A DNA stretch of 64,000 bases. Source: Amanita rubescens (taxonomy: Eukaryota > Basidiomycota > Agaricomycetes > Agaricales > Amanitaceae). Where the stretch lies: contig WION01000113.1 of assembly GCA_015039365.1 (NCBI GenBank), positions 62,001 to 126,000 of the forward strand. Reading direction: 5' to 3'. The notes under the pieces are model-generated. The model made no database searches, was not told the origin of the DNA, and saw nothing but the letters and a program-made list of their open reading frames with translations. The position numbers and the translations under genes were made by a program. Positions 28,116 to 39,370 of the stretch are shown here, piece by piece; position 1 is the stretch's first letter, and every line of letters begins with the position of its first letter.

Positions 28116-28450
28116 TGTTAAACGGTAACACGCTAATAGTAAAGATGTACTCAGTTACGAGTGTTCGTACTTATATTAGTTGCATACCTAATAGTAAAGA
28201 TGTACTGTATGACATAGATTAGAAAGGTATGCGTGGAAATTGTTAGAATTATCTCACCTCAGTTACGAGTGTTTGTACTGAGGTGAGAGAGAGGAATGAG
28301 GGTCTATATATATGTTTACGAATGTATCTGTGAAGCGTATAATGCGGCATGTAACAATGGGAATGAGCGGGTGAGTAGAATGAGGCAAATGATGCGCTTT
28401 ATACCTGTAAAGCGCATCTTATGACGTACTAAGCGTTGCAATGTTCAACA
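28116..28450 (-). repeat. Copia 5' LTR with internal duplication
   Basis: 335 bp, the partner of 13790-14069. It is longer by 55 bp because a block containing CTAATAGTAAAGATGTACT is repeated near its plus-strand left end. It is followed by TSD TGCTG. Confidence 0.92.
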
Positions 28451-28455
28451 TGCTG

Positions 28456-28730
28456 TATGACTGTGGCAATTCTTCATGGATCATCAAGAACTTTGGAAAT
28501 GAACATCATTGACCACAGATGATCACTAGCTAAATTTTAATCCATATCAAAGATCATCATGGACCATGAATGGTTCATGATTGTTCATGAGAGCCCAAGT
28601 CAAAGGGGGAAGGCAATCATGAGGGATCATCATGATTGTGGATGATCATCAATGATCATCATGTTTCATTGCCATTTTTGGCAATGGAAATTATGGAATG
28701 GGTTTTGTCCAATTTTGCAGCACATAGTAC
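28456..28730. repeat. Right half of the inverted-repeat element
   Basis: This is the reverse complement, with some differences, of 13130-13745 on the other side of the copia insertion. It has the same GATCATCATGA-rich, CpG-free character. Confidence 0.6.
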
Positions 28731-28738
28731 AGGGTCAG

Positions 28739-29129
28739 CTTGGCAAATAAAGTAAAAAATGAGATCTGCAACAATACTTAGCTTACTTAGAGAGATGGAG
28801 GTGGCACTCACCTGGTGGACATCCCAGAGAGCCTCATGCAACCCTGACAGCAAAGCCCAGCTCAGGTACATAGCTGATACCAGCATTGCTGCAGCTAGCA
28901 GTACATCATGTATTAAGGCTGGTCACCTCACTTAGTGTTGCCGAGCATCACCAGCCCCATTAGCAGACTGAATGGGCACCCCATAATATACTCTATATAT
29001 CAAAGCTCAGTAAATGAGTGTATGTAAATGGGTTATATATTTGGGATGTCCACCAGGTGAGTGCCACCTCCATCTCTCTAAGTAAGCTAAGTATTGTTGC
29101 TGATCTCATTTTTTACTTTATTTGCCAAG
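28739..29129. mobile_element. MITE-like hairpin element
   Basis: Inverted arms of about 87 bp (28739-28825 and 29042-29129) pair with few mismatches. They start CTTGGCAAATAAAGT and end ACTTTATTTGCCAAG. The 215-bp spacer has no coding potential. TSDs were not resolved. It is probably a non-autonomous DNA transposon. Confidence 0.7.
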
Positions 29130-29238
29130 TTGGCCCTGGGCTAGATCCCATTAAACAGAGGTGACTGGCCATGACCAATGTGCTTCCTGGCTGGCTAAAG
29201 AAGGCCTTGAGGGGCATCTTTGTAGAGTCAAGGTGCTG

Positions 29239-29586
29239 TTAGACGATGTCACGAGCCTTAGACAGGCTACACAACACAAGACTCAATCACTCGTAGATAC
29301 TACCGACAACGTCAGGTAGCGAGGGCGAATACAAGACCCGTTGAGGGTCAGGGCAAAGTTTAAGAGGGTAGGAGCTCCGAGCTGTCCAAGGAAAGACTAG
29401 CTTGTTGCTTAGGGTATCTACTACAGTTTACATTACTTATATACTACATGGGGTTCAGGGTATGAGTCATAGGGTATAGGGTATGAGTCATACTGCGTCA
29501 TAGGGTATAGGGTATGTGGTACATGAGTTAGTACATGCACGAAGCATGCGGCGTATCAAGGAGTAAAACAGGGGCTTGACAGACGA
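29239..29586. mobile_element. Possible small insertion with normal CpG content
   Basis: This 348-bp, CpG-containing segment sits in a CpG-poor surround and is flanked by GTGCTG (29233-29238 and 29587-29592). It includes short repeats of CATAGGGTATAGGGTATG. The ends are not canonical for an LTR. An insertion of unknown type is inferred. Confidence 0.4.
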
Positions 29587-29610
29587 GTGCTGGTTGGGTA
29601 GGGGCCATAG

Positions 29611-29646
29611 GGTGGTGGTGGTGGTGGTGGTGGTGGTGGTGGTGGT
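29611..29646 (+). repeat. GGT microsatellite
   Basis: Twelve tandem GGT units. They are followed by GC-rich, guanine-rich sequence to about 30167 with no supported gene. A phrase around AGAATGGGTGGCAGGGGG occurs twice (near 29920 and 30050). Confidence 0.85.
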
Positions 29647-30167
29647 AACAGCATGAGAAGAGTCCCTGATAGTGAGGTTGAAATCACCTCATCCACATCA
29701 GGTATTACTGGCATGACTTGCTGGACTGGTCACAAAGAGCTCTGCTGCACCAAAATGGTATCTGATGTGTCACTCTCTCATCACCTGGACTCCAGGTAGC
29801 ACACCCTTTTGTTCAGCAGCCTTTGCCATTTGGTCAAGCTCAATGTCCATCTGGTTGGAGGGCTTTAACTGGCAGCAGCTATGGAGCTTGGTGGAGAACA
29901 ACCTTGTTGGGTTGGGACCAGAATGGGTGGCAGGGGGCATACCTATTTGTCCAACATGACATGGCAAGTGCATGTGGTGAGCCGTTAGAGACAGGGTGAT
30001 GGGAGGTGCATAGGGGGCCATTGGAGGTGCTAGTTAGTGATTGGAACCAGAATGGGTGGCAGGGGGGGGGCTTGCCTGGGTGACGTGGCATGTTGTTGAT
30101 TGCATGCAGTGGGTCATTGGGGATGGCAAGGATGGGGAGTTTACGCACTGTGATGATCAAGTAGGAC

Positions 30168-30175
30168 ATCATGCA
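30168..30175. repeat. Target-site duplication of the outer KDZ element (left)
   Basis: ATCATGCA here and at 48574-48581, exact, 8 bp, as known for KDZ/Zisupton elements. Confidence 0.9.
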
Positions 30176-30696
30176 CACCTGCACAGCCGGCTATTTAACG
30201 TTAATTAGCATTGTCCTAATTTAGCTAGTCCACTGCTTTTTTGCATCACATCCTTGATATTCCCATACTGCTCGATATCCCTCGCCGTAGCTAGCTATAC
30301 TTGGGCACAATATACTCCCTTCCCGCCGCTCCTGCGCCCGCGCCCCATCTATAATAGGAATAAGCCGCGTAAGCACGCCAGGAGCGCTTCCCACCGTCGT
30401 CCCCGTCGTCCGCAATGTCTCCCACGCCTCCCCCGCCGCTATTGACATCGTCCCCATCGCTGGCATCCATATATAAGCTGAAATTGTGGCTTGAGGCATG
30501 ATATCCGACCCCTCCCGCACCCGTCCCTTCTATAATAGGAACAAGCCACGTGAGCATGCCAAGAGGGCCTTCCCACCATCGTCCCCGTCGTCGGCGACAT
30601 CTCCCACGTCTCCCTCGCTGCTATTGGCATCGTCAGCATCCTGACATCATATATAAGCAGAAAAAGGGCTGCGGGGCATTATATTACAATGCTGGC
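30176..30696. repeat. Terminal segment of the outer KDZ element, cut off by the insertion
   Basis: It matches the reverse complement of 39371-39891 with eight transitions in 521 bp. It holds the long terminal inverted repeat with two roughly 180-bp subrepeats that start CTATAATAGGAA. The last eight bases (ATGCTGGC) are the target of the inner insertion. The open frames here are repeat readings, not genes. Confidence 0.88.
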
Positions 30697-31270
30697 CACC
30701 TGCACAGCCGGCTATTTAACGTTAATTAGCATTGTCCTAATTTAGCTAGTCCACTGCTTTTTTGCATCACATCCTTGATATTCCCATACTGCTCGATATC
30801 CCTCGCCGTAGCTAGCTATACTTGGGCACAATATACTCCCTTCCCGCCGCTCCCACGCCCGCGCCCCATCTATAATAGGAATAAGCCGCATAAGCACGCC
30901 AGGAGCGCTTCCCACCGTCGTCCCCGTCGTCCGCGATGTCTCCCACGCCTCCCCCGCCGCTATTGACATCGTCCCCGTCGTCCGCGATGTCTCCCACGCC
31001 TCCCCCGCCGCTATTGACATCATCCCCATCGCTGGCATCCACATATAAGCTGAAATTGTGGCTTGAGGCACGATATCCGACCCCTCCCGCACCCGTCCCT
31101 TCTATAATAGGAACAAGCCATGTGAGCATGCCAAGAGGGCCTTCCCACCGTCGTCCCTGTCGTCGGCAACATCTCCCACGTGTCCCTCACTGCTATTGGC
31201 AATATCAGCACCTGGCATCCATATATAAGCAGAAATCGTGGCCCCATTGCAATAGATCCCGCCATCGGCA
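30697..31270 (+). repeat. Left terminal inverted repeat of the inner KDZ element
   Basis: It pairs with 39371-39891. Subrepeats begin CTATAATAGGAA at about 30871 and 31102, with a third decayed start near 31317. A 51-bp unit ending in CTATTGACATC is tandemly duplicated here but single in the other end. Confidence 0.8.
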
Positions 31271-31518
31271 TCGCACATTATGTAAACTGCCTCACGAGTT
31301 TAAAATAAATTATCCTTCTATAATTGGAAGTTGAACGTGCCACGTCAGCATGTCGAACTGCAGGTCGTTGCTGTCGCCGCCATCCGTAATGAGTGGTGAA
31401 CAGCAAAGCAAATGTCATGTATTTGAAGCCAAAAAAAAAACATATGTTGAGAAACGCGTACTATACTATCAAAATGTTGTGATCTCATTGCTCGGATTCG
31501 GCGTGACAAGACTGATGC

Positions 31519-34500
31519 TCAGTCCTCGGGAGAGGTCTGGTATTGACCGTCTTGATCTGTAGAAATGGAGAGCAGTTTGTAAGTGATATCACTGAGCACC
31601 AGATCGTCATCTTCGAGATCCGACATTAAATCATCATCCGGGCAAAGCTCGACTCGGGACTCGCTACCACGTTCAGCTTGCTTTTCCTGCTGCACAGTCC
31701 TGGGATTTAGAGACAGAACACTTTGACCAGGGGTGATATTGCCTGTAAACCGAGGATTTTTGGCCAGCTTCTCGAAGCGCTGCACGTGCAATGCATTCGC
31801 GCGACCACGTTCCATACGGTATACTGAGATCTGGTGGGCGAAAATGGGGTTACTCTTCGCCAAGATGGCTTCCTTTGCACATAAGAATTCAGTCTCATCG
31901 ACGATGTAAGTGATCACCCGGCGAATTTCGACGTCGAGCCGTTTGATCTCTTCCTGTGCTCGTTCAACTTTGAAATATTGGTCCCGAAGTACCCTATTTA
32001 GGGGACACGCCCATGGCTTCTCCCGTACATCTTGCCGAGCATCGCGCAGGAGATCAAAATCTGACAAGAATGCATAATCAACTACCTGCTCCCATGTTAA
32101 AGCAGGAGCAGGAGGATGAGCAGCGGCAGCCTCATTGTACTTGTCAAGAGCTTTCTTGATAGCATGCGAGCGGGATTGAAGCGACTTGGCGATATGCCGC
32201 TGAAGCTTATAACCTGACATTATCATCAGTGGCTGATGCAAATGGAGTAAATATGACGCACAGATGTCGGACATATTCATTTTCGTCAACTCAAACAGCC
32301 GGGACACAACCAGGGCCTCCAAGACATCCACTGCCCTGCGATAATCGCGCTGCTGAACCTTTTCTGCGGCAGCTGCCCACTCTGGAGACTCTGGGGTCCA
32401 TCGTGACCTGATAAGAAGTTTGCGCTCTAATTCATGGACATGTTCTAAACATCTGTCGCGCTTCTCGAATGTTTGTCGGCGCTTTGTTTCTATTGCTCTT
32501 GTCCGGTCTCGTTGGTGAATATCTGACATGCTTAGGTTGAGGAAATTGGCGCTGCCCGCATCTAGTTCATTCCTAGTCCACTGTCAGGAAAATGCCAACG
32601 TAAAAGTTAAAAAAGGGTAATACACACTGATATTCCCCAAGTTCAACGAGCGCGCTATAGTAATCCATTTCCAAAGTCTCCTCAGGCGGTTCTGTTGCTA
32701 GATTCTCGAGATATTTTTTTTCCTCTTCGAGCCATGACATAAATGTGAATGCCGGGTCTGATATCTCTTTCTCATCCAATGTAAGCTTGAGAGACGGTTC
32801 GCTCTTGAGTATTTCTAACGCTTGCAGATAGTTGTTGACGAGAAATTTGCCTGAAAATCACGTGAGTCAGAAAGCAACACGTTTACATAATAACCGACTG
32901 AGGTTAGTATAAGTTTCAAAAGTGTCGGTGTGCCGCATGTAGTTGACAATACTTTGCTGTCAATGGAACACACTCGCATAGTGAACAGAGTTGGCGAGTG
33001 CGTTGGATTTTGAGAAAAACCTTTCACACCCTTCGAGATCCTCGAGGCCCAGTCCTTTAGTGTATGTCGAAAGATGAGTTAATTGACACAACCGCCCATG
33101 CGCATGGCCGTGGAAGGATCCGACGAGTGAACGGAGATTGAGCTGGCTCGCAACCGGACCTAGTGGGCTTTTCTTGACAGTCGTTGCAAATTTGCACCCA
33201 ATATCATATCCTACGCCAATATTGCTTCCGAATGCCTTGAGGAGAAGATCAACGACGGCGAGAGGATATTTTGACCTGCCAGTAAAATGATTGATTGGAA
33301 TGTAAACAAGAGCCGGAATAAACTTACAGTTCTCCGCTTCGCACCATGTCGGCAACAACAAGCGCAAATCCATGACGACAGAGTGCAAGAAAGATACCAG
33401 TCTCGTCGAATACGCCCCACATGCGAGAGGTGACACTATCAATCATGTTCTTCCATCGTGATGCACATGGGTTGTGCTCGTCACTCTGTAACTCAGTATC
33501 AACATATTGACCAGTTCACTTCAAGAGGTAATTACTCACAGGCATCACCTTGACGAGTTCCTCTTCAATAACACCCTTAGCCCACTTATCCACTTCCTCC
33601 CGTGTCAGATAATAGTCGCCCGGGGTAGCGCGTGAGTCTGGTCGCTCATGACGCCGTTCATCCACCTCAAAGTCATCTTCTGATTTCAGATCTCGTCGCA
33701 TCCGCTTCAGTGAGTTGTTCCCGTCCATTGTGGTCAGTACGCTGAAGGTGAGCTCCTTCTCACCATGAAGTTGATATGAACAAGCAGGACAGGCATTTTT
33801 AATGCGCCAGAGGGGGCCATCACGGTTTAATTCTTTCATGACTGCCTTTCGGCTCTCTTCAAGTATTTTAAGGTAGACATCGTTGCATGTGGAGAATATG
33901 GTACTGTAGTTTGGTAAAAAGGACATCTAACATATATGAGTATGTAGACAAACTGAGGCTAGAGCGGACACGTACACCATGCAAATCAATTAAGCCCTTA
34001 ACAAAAGGTTGTATGGCAAGGCAAGGGCACCGAGCATTAAGGTTCTTGTATAGTTCCAGAACGCGCGTAGATACTCCATAACTTGGTTGATAGGGAGCAG
34101 ACGGGATGATGCCTTGGCGAACCAAAGCAGTGCCAATTGTTTTATCATTTTTGGACAAGGTATATTTAACGTTGCGGGTGCCTGCTTCATTGTAAACGAA
34201 TGGCTAAGACGATTGCATATTAAACTTACAGTATGTGTCAATCAATATTATATCTGCCGTTTTCTCTACCTCTTCTGATGATGATGCGGCGAGACTGTCC
34301 GTGAAACCCTCCTTATTTTCGCGGTTATTGTAACACCAGACATGATAAGCTGCCACTAGTGAGTCCATTTGAACCGCAAATCCTTCTACCAAACGTAATG
34401 TCCTATCACGACGCGTGCTTTGGTCATGACGTCGCTTTGAGCTATAACCGGGTGAGCTAAATGCTTATTAGAGTAGTAGTAGCTTATACTTACATTTCCT

Positions 34501-34865
34501 TCTTGATATCGGTCCTAAGAAGCTCGACGAACTCGCCACCAGCGTGGCTGAATTCAATTGGTTGTGTACCATCGAGGATATTGTCTGCCATTGTTAGGTC
34601 TTGCATCACCTCATCGTCACCAAGCGCCGGGTCACAAGAACCTGTTGCCACCCTGTCTAATAGTCCCCGATTGAGCGATTGGTCGTCGTGAAACAGCTGA
34701 AATACCTTGACGCATCTGGCGCTGCAGCATCAGATTCTTGGCCCGCTCTATCGAAACGTTCTTCGGTCAAATAGCCCTTCCTCGTCCTCTTGTAAGCATT
34801 GCAATGTCGTCTGTGCCATAATTGCGATACTTCTTTGATTTGAAAGAACGAGAGTTGAATGCCAT
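31519..34865 (-). pseudogene. KDZ transposase (inner copy)
   Basis: Spliced exons read as a KDZ transposase. An N-terminal helical part (RTLRLVEGFAVQMDSLVAAY) is followed by the cysteine pair and DGNN block (CPACSYQLHGEKELTFSV, TTMDGNNSLKRM). Then come ALCRHGFALVVADMVRSGEL, VGYDIGCKF, GSFHGHAHGRLCQLTHLSTY and LGLEDLEGCERFFSKSNAL. A long C-terminal helical region (MSGYKLQRHIAKSLQSRS, DYAFLSDFDLLRDARQDVRE) ends at 31519. The family has an RNase H-like catalytic core and moves DNA by cut and paste. A TGA at 32960-32962, after HYASVFH, interrupts a conserved stretch; the same frame continues QQSIVNYMRHTDTFETYTNL. The 5' end is unclear: MAFNSRSFKSKKYRNYG at 34865 stops early and does not join cleanly to the next exon. 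Confidence 0.88.
32960..32962 (-). other. In-frame TGA in the inner transposase
   Basis: The codon lies between VFH and QQSIVNY, where the family usually has Arg. CGA to TGA by CpG deamination would explain it. The same stop is at 46308-46310 in the outer copy. Confidence 0.75.
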
Positions 34866-35598
34866 GTTTACCGAGCTGTGATCGTGGCTCAAGCATGTCA
34901 GAAGTCTGTAAACGAGATCACGTGGTAGATGAGATGACTGATGATCGATGAGATAAAATATACGGTTCAATCTCAACGTGTTGAACTTGCAATGGACACG
35001 AGGTGATCGTGAATTTAAGAAGAAGAAACTGACTTGGAATAGTTTTCAAGGCAGCGACAGGGAGAGAAAACTGCCAGTTGCAGTGAAAGTAATACTACTC
35101 ATTCCAAATCGTCCGTTCCTCTTTCTGATGCAGTTCCAGACACTCTCAAATCACTAAGAAAGCATGTTCAACTGCAATACGCGATACATATAATTACGTG
35201 TGATCACTGATAAGACTGTGAGAGTGAACGAGTACTGATCGCAAGGGATGAGGGATGACGAAGGTTGGTGGGAGTGATTAGTACAAGTCGAGCCGGTGAA
35301 ATAGATAGCCTCATCATGTATTCATTCCTGAGCACGCGCTGAGCCACAAGCTCTAATCGAGCTGACAGGTTGTTATCCCAATCAATTTGCTGCAATATCA
35401 CTCGTACTACATATGTAATAACATACATTGGTGCAACACCCGCAACTCAAACTGCATATCAGGACATGATTTACGAGATCACCTGTACGAGGTGACAAGT
35501 TTTACATTCCCATGAATTCGCTCCTTCAATTTGCAACGCTAGCCGACATATATCAATTTCAGGACCAGATAGTTGTATTTACAATGTGATCTAAAATT
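34866..35598. other. Spacer between transposase and hybrid-binding gene
   Basis: About 730 bp inside the inner KDZ element between two minus-strand genes. It is expected to hold the transposase promoter. No coding frame is convincing. The outer copy has the same spacer at 43672-44404. Confidence 0.5.
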
Positions 35599-36733
35599 CT
35601 AAATACGGTGTACTTCGCCTGCCATGTACTTCTCAACGAAAAGCCGGTTTGCTGCCACTTCGCCCCTCACACAGCGAAGATCTATGATTGGCGAAGCTCC
35701 GACCGCAGCTCTAGCATCTTCCCTGTCAATAGTGTTAATGCCCAGTTGTCTGAGGATAACTTCCGATAACTTACATATTACGGTAAACACCAGGGTTCTC
35801 ACCTTGAAGTATGATCCAATAGAAATCATCTGCACCTGGTTGGATGGGGGGATGGGTATTGGCTGTCGCGGGGGAAGTTTGGTAATAACTTTGATACGTG
35901 CGGGGGGCAAATATAGAGGGCCGGGCCCTCTGGTCATCACCAGCCTGAATACTAGCATTTGTCGACACGGGGGAATTGGCAGCCCGGACATGGAGAACAT
36001 CGCTGCTGGCCTGAGTACGATTCACTGGTACAGGAGTGATGTTGCTAGACTGAGCGCGGTTCGCAGGCGCTGGCGCAATGCCACCGGCCTGGGCACGATT
36101 TGCCGGCACAGGAGCAATGCTGCCAGCCCGAACGCGACTCGCTGGCACAGGAGTGACGCTGCCAGCCCGAACGCGACTCGCCGGCACAGGAACGATGTTG
36201 CCGGCCTGAACACGATTTGCTGGTGCGGAGGCGGCTCTATTTGTTGTAGTATGGGAAATTGGACCGGCAGGCAATTGGGGTGGGACAGGCTCTCGTTGCT
36301 GACATCCCTCAAGGTAAGTCTTCCATGACTCTTGAGCCACTTCCAATGTTGTAAAAGACTTGAAACTAGCCCCTGAAAAGCGGTCGGTAAGGCGGGTGAC
36401 AAGTCCCCTGCAACGATGGTTTAGGCAGTGGCCAGCGGGAATCGCTATGGCTTACCAGTTGTCAAAAATACCTGTTTGACGTCCACGGTACACAACATAA
36501 AAGTCTCTGCCTTCCGTGCTAAGGTTAATATCCTCGAAATGCTCAAAGTACTCGAGGTCTTCGACGGAAAGGTATTCCATGGATGATTCGACACTTGGAG
36601 GCGGCGTTGGTTCGCGGGGCTGCCTCGCCCGGTTTGCTGGTGGCTGCGGAGGTGGCTTTCCTACAAGATAGTAAATGGTCAACTGTTAAGTTTGTAAGAA
36701 ATACGGGGGCTAGTACTACTCACTGGGGGACAT
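35599..36733 (-). CDS. RNase H1 N-terminal (hybrid-binding) domain protein, KDZ cargo (inner copy)
   Basis: Four exons with clean GT-AG introns give an intact 323-residue protein starting at 36733 (MSPRKPPPQPPANRARQ). After a Pro/Arg-rich head comes an acidic stretch (YLSVEDLEYFEHFEDI). Then comes a domain like the RNase H1 hybrid-binding/Cauli_VI domain: FYVVYRGRQTGIFDNWGL, then GASFKSFTTLEVAQESW. No RNase H catalytic domain follows. Instead there are five to six tandem repeats of about 14 residues (pattern PVPAxRVRAGxI). A C-terminal block follows (PGADDFYWIILQGENPGVYR, MEDARAAVGASPIIDLR). The domain family binds RNA:DNA hybrids or dsRNA; the role in transposition is unknown. The exon order is conserved, stop-free, in both copies, so the gene is probably functional. 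Confidence 0.8.
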
Positions 36734-36837
36734 GCGAACTGAGGCAACGTGAGCGTTGAAAAAAGCACAAGTTCCGTGTGAACTATAAAACAGTTGGGGC
36801 TCCGAATGTTCCAGGCTAACTTAACTAGGGTGATCAA
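36734..36837. promoter_or_regulatory. Short divergent promoter region inside the KDZ element
   Basis: 104 bp separate the start codons of the hybrid-binding gene (minus) and the accessory gene (plus). Both promoters must lie here or inside the leaders. The outer copy is at 42433-42536. Confidence 0.45.
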
Positions 36838-39262
36838 TTGGCCATTCGAACCTCACCCACTTGGTCCCTCTCCGAGTCCATGAACTTCGGATGGGACCAG
36901 CAGACACCTGCAGGTGCATACCAAATTTTTGGTAGCTATAAAAGTGCTGTCCCCTTGAGCCAACTCTCTCCTGAGCTTGAGCCTTGGCCATGGCAGTCGC
37001 AACCTCTCGACCCTCTTCAAGCCGGAGGCTGGCATTCTGACCCACAGCAAATCGATTCTTGCGGTGGTACTTCGTCATCTAGCACCCCTGCGCCGTCCTC
37101 GCTTTCCAACACACAGCACATTCCTTTTGACCAAAGAAATACTCTGTCCGGCAGTCAACATTCGATAGAAATAGAAACCGACCTTCGTTCACGATACTCT
37201 CATTACAATACACTCGCTCGGCCTAATTATGCAGCCGGCCAGGCCCACCAAGCTATCTATGTCAACAATAACATTAATACCTGTGGATATCAAGTCAGCA
37301 ATAACACACCTAATACCCATCTTAATCAAAGCATTACCAATTCCCGGGATCCATCCCATGGTAGCAATACGCTTCAGCCCATGAACGTGGATCCAAAAAC
37401 ATTAAATATAGGTCACCAGCAACGGTAAGTATCCGTACTCACATCTGATAACCTGCTATAATAAGATATATAGGGACAACGTTGCTCGCGACGCACCAAT
37501 AGACTTTGCTTTTGTTCCCGAGGATCCAGGATCCCAATATGAGCATACAGGTCACGGTAATGACAAGGATGGCGCAAATGAGCTGACGCATTCGGGCGAC
37601 AACAATGATACGGAGAGCAGCCCAAATCTACAAGACTTGGATCCTTCAAACTTGTTTGTAAGTTGCACAGTATCGCAGCCACTGGCAATAACTCACTATA
37701 GATTTTATAGTCTTTTGATGATGAGCCTGACGACGACGATGCGCTTGCTGAGTATGCGATTATTCTCAATCATCAGAGGGAATTGATGGCGGCCACCGAT
37801 AAGGAAAATAATGCCTTAGATAATTCTACAGTGAACCTGAGCACGTGGGCTGAGCGTAACTTTGGTAAACCCATCCAGCCAATCCGACACCGTACCTCTC
37901 AACCGAAGGCTCTCGCCGAGAAAGAGACCGCAAGATTGAAGAGCGAGAAGATGCGGGAGAATGCTAAAGCTTTACAAACAGAGGTCAAGACGCTCCACGC
38001 GTTTCTAGAGAAGGCAATTAACGACCTCGCCACAAAATACAAGAAAAAGAAATCATACATCTCGACTCTCGTTCATGCAAAGTCCACGCTGAAAGCCAAG
38101 CGCGCTCCAAATCTGAAAAACGCTCTACTCCACCGAAAGGCTAGAGAAGTCAATCAAGGTCTGTACCCCATTTACTCTGTCACACTTCCTTACGGAGCGT
38201 GATCCTTAGATCGCCCCAACGGTGAACGCTTGTCCCTACTTGAAATTCAAAAGATGGTAGACGATGACAAAGATATCGAGAACATCTCAGAAGAGCAGAA
38301 GAACGAGTTGATAAAGGATCTCAAAGCTTACCGCGAGTTGAAGCAAACAGGCTCACGTGCCTCTAGTCTTTCGGTAGCTCAAGATGTTAGACAGACGATG
38401 CAACGTATAACGATTGAAGTAAGTGTCTCACACTGAAGAGAAGATCTATTTCTGACTTTGGCTCAGTTGCAGCACCTCCATCTTCGAACGGGTACCTGCT
38501 CGGTTCTCTTCGTCTCCAAATCCCACATTGATGATCAGACGATTCCCGGATGGGCGGCAACGGGCGAATCTGCTTCATTCTTTCTTGACGTTCTCAGGGT
38601 GGACGTATGGGATGTTCTTAGGAAATACGAGCAGTGGGTGTGCTCAAAAGATCAAAGTGAGTCCACGGCATCGCTCCGCTTTTGTAGAATGTATGTGACA
38701 TTATTTTAGGCAAAGCTAAGACGGACACGTTTAAAGCTATTCGCTCCGAATGCACTACCATCATTACTGAAGGGTTAAGTAAGCCTCTATCAGAACTTGT
38801 TACATTCGCGCCGCTAATGATCTCAAATTCAAAGGACAAATTCTGAAATCCGACAACGTTATGATGAACTATGTGAACTACGAGAAGGTCATTATTCAGA
38901 AACACCACGTAAAGCTCGTAGGGTGGCCCAAGAATGTCAAGTTTGTCACGCCGGCAAATCTATCAAGCGTTGATGAGGTCCGCACGCTCAGACATGCGTT
39001 GAAGTCCAATGAATGCCACTGGGTTCAATTATCTGAGGCTGAAGTCGGGGAGAACATGGCCTCTATTGCAGAACGCGAAGCTGCTGGGGAACAGGTGGGC
39101 CGAAAACGCAAGCAACGTTCCGACAAAGGGAAACCCAAACAGCGTAAGAAATCCGCTGGCAGCGGCGCCACCCGCTTGGCGACATCATCGAAATTCAAGA
39201 GCAAAGCTTTATTGAGTGATACAGAAGGAGAAGAGTCTGATCGTGGTTCTGAGAGCCCATAG
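36838..39262 (+). CDS. KDZ accessory protein, coiled coil and GWP-type C-terminus (inner copy)
   Basis: Six introns join seven exons into one frame. The N-terminal 200 residues are Ser/Gln/Asn-rich and disordered-looking. An acidic linker follows (FDDEPDDDDALAEYAI). Then come a basic helical coiled-coil stretch (EKETARLKSEKMRENAKAL, LEKAINDLATKYKKKKSYIS) and a second helical part (SEEQKNELIKDLKAYRELK). A conserved-looking module contains FLDVLRVDVWDVLRKYEQW, NYEKVIIQKHHVKLVGWPKN and SNECHWVQLSEAEV. The C-terminus is highly basic (GRKRKQRSDKGKPKQRKK), a likely nuclear signal, and ends in an acidic SDTEGEESDRGSESP. I cannot name a family with certainty; similar GWP/CHWV modules recur in basidiomycete repeats. 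It is intact in both copies. Confidence 0.75.
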
Positions 39263-39370
39263 TATACCCAAGTACCTCCCAATTGTTTTTTTTTAAATTT
39301 ATATATAGTTTTAATGGTTACGACGTGGCACATTCTAATTATAGAACATAGTGTGACTTATTTTTGGGCT

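Noticed and set aside
29611..29646. CRISPR-like or regulatory array at the GGT run
   Set aside because: It is a plain trinucleotide microsatellite in a fungal genome.
30221..31129. Several 60-130 codon open frames in the KDZ terminal repeats (also at 39428-39846 and 47936-48528)
   Set aside because: They occur on both strands of GC-rich subrepeats, recur at every element end, and have repetitive low-complexity content. They are readings of the terminal repeats, not genes.
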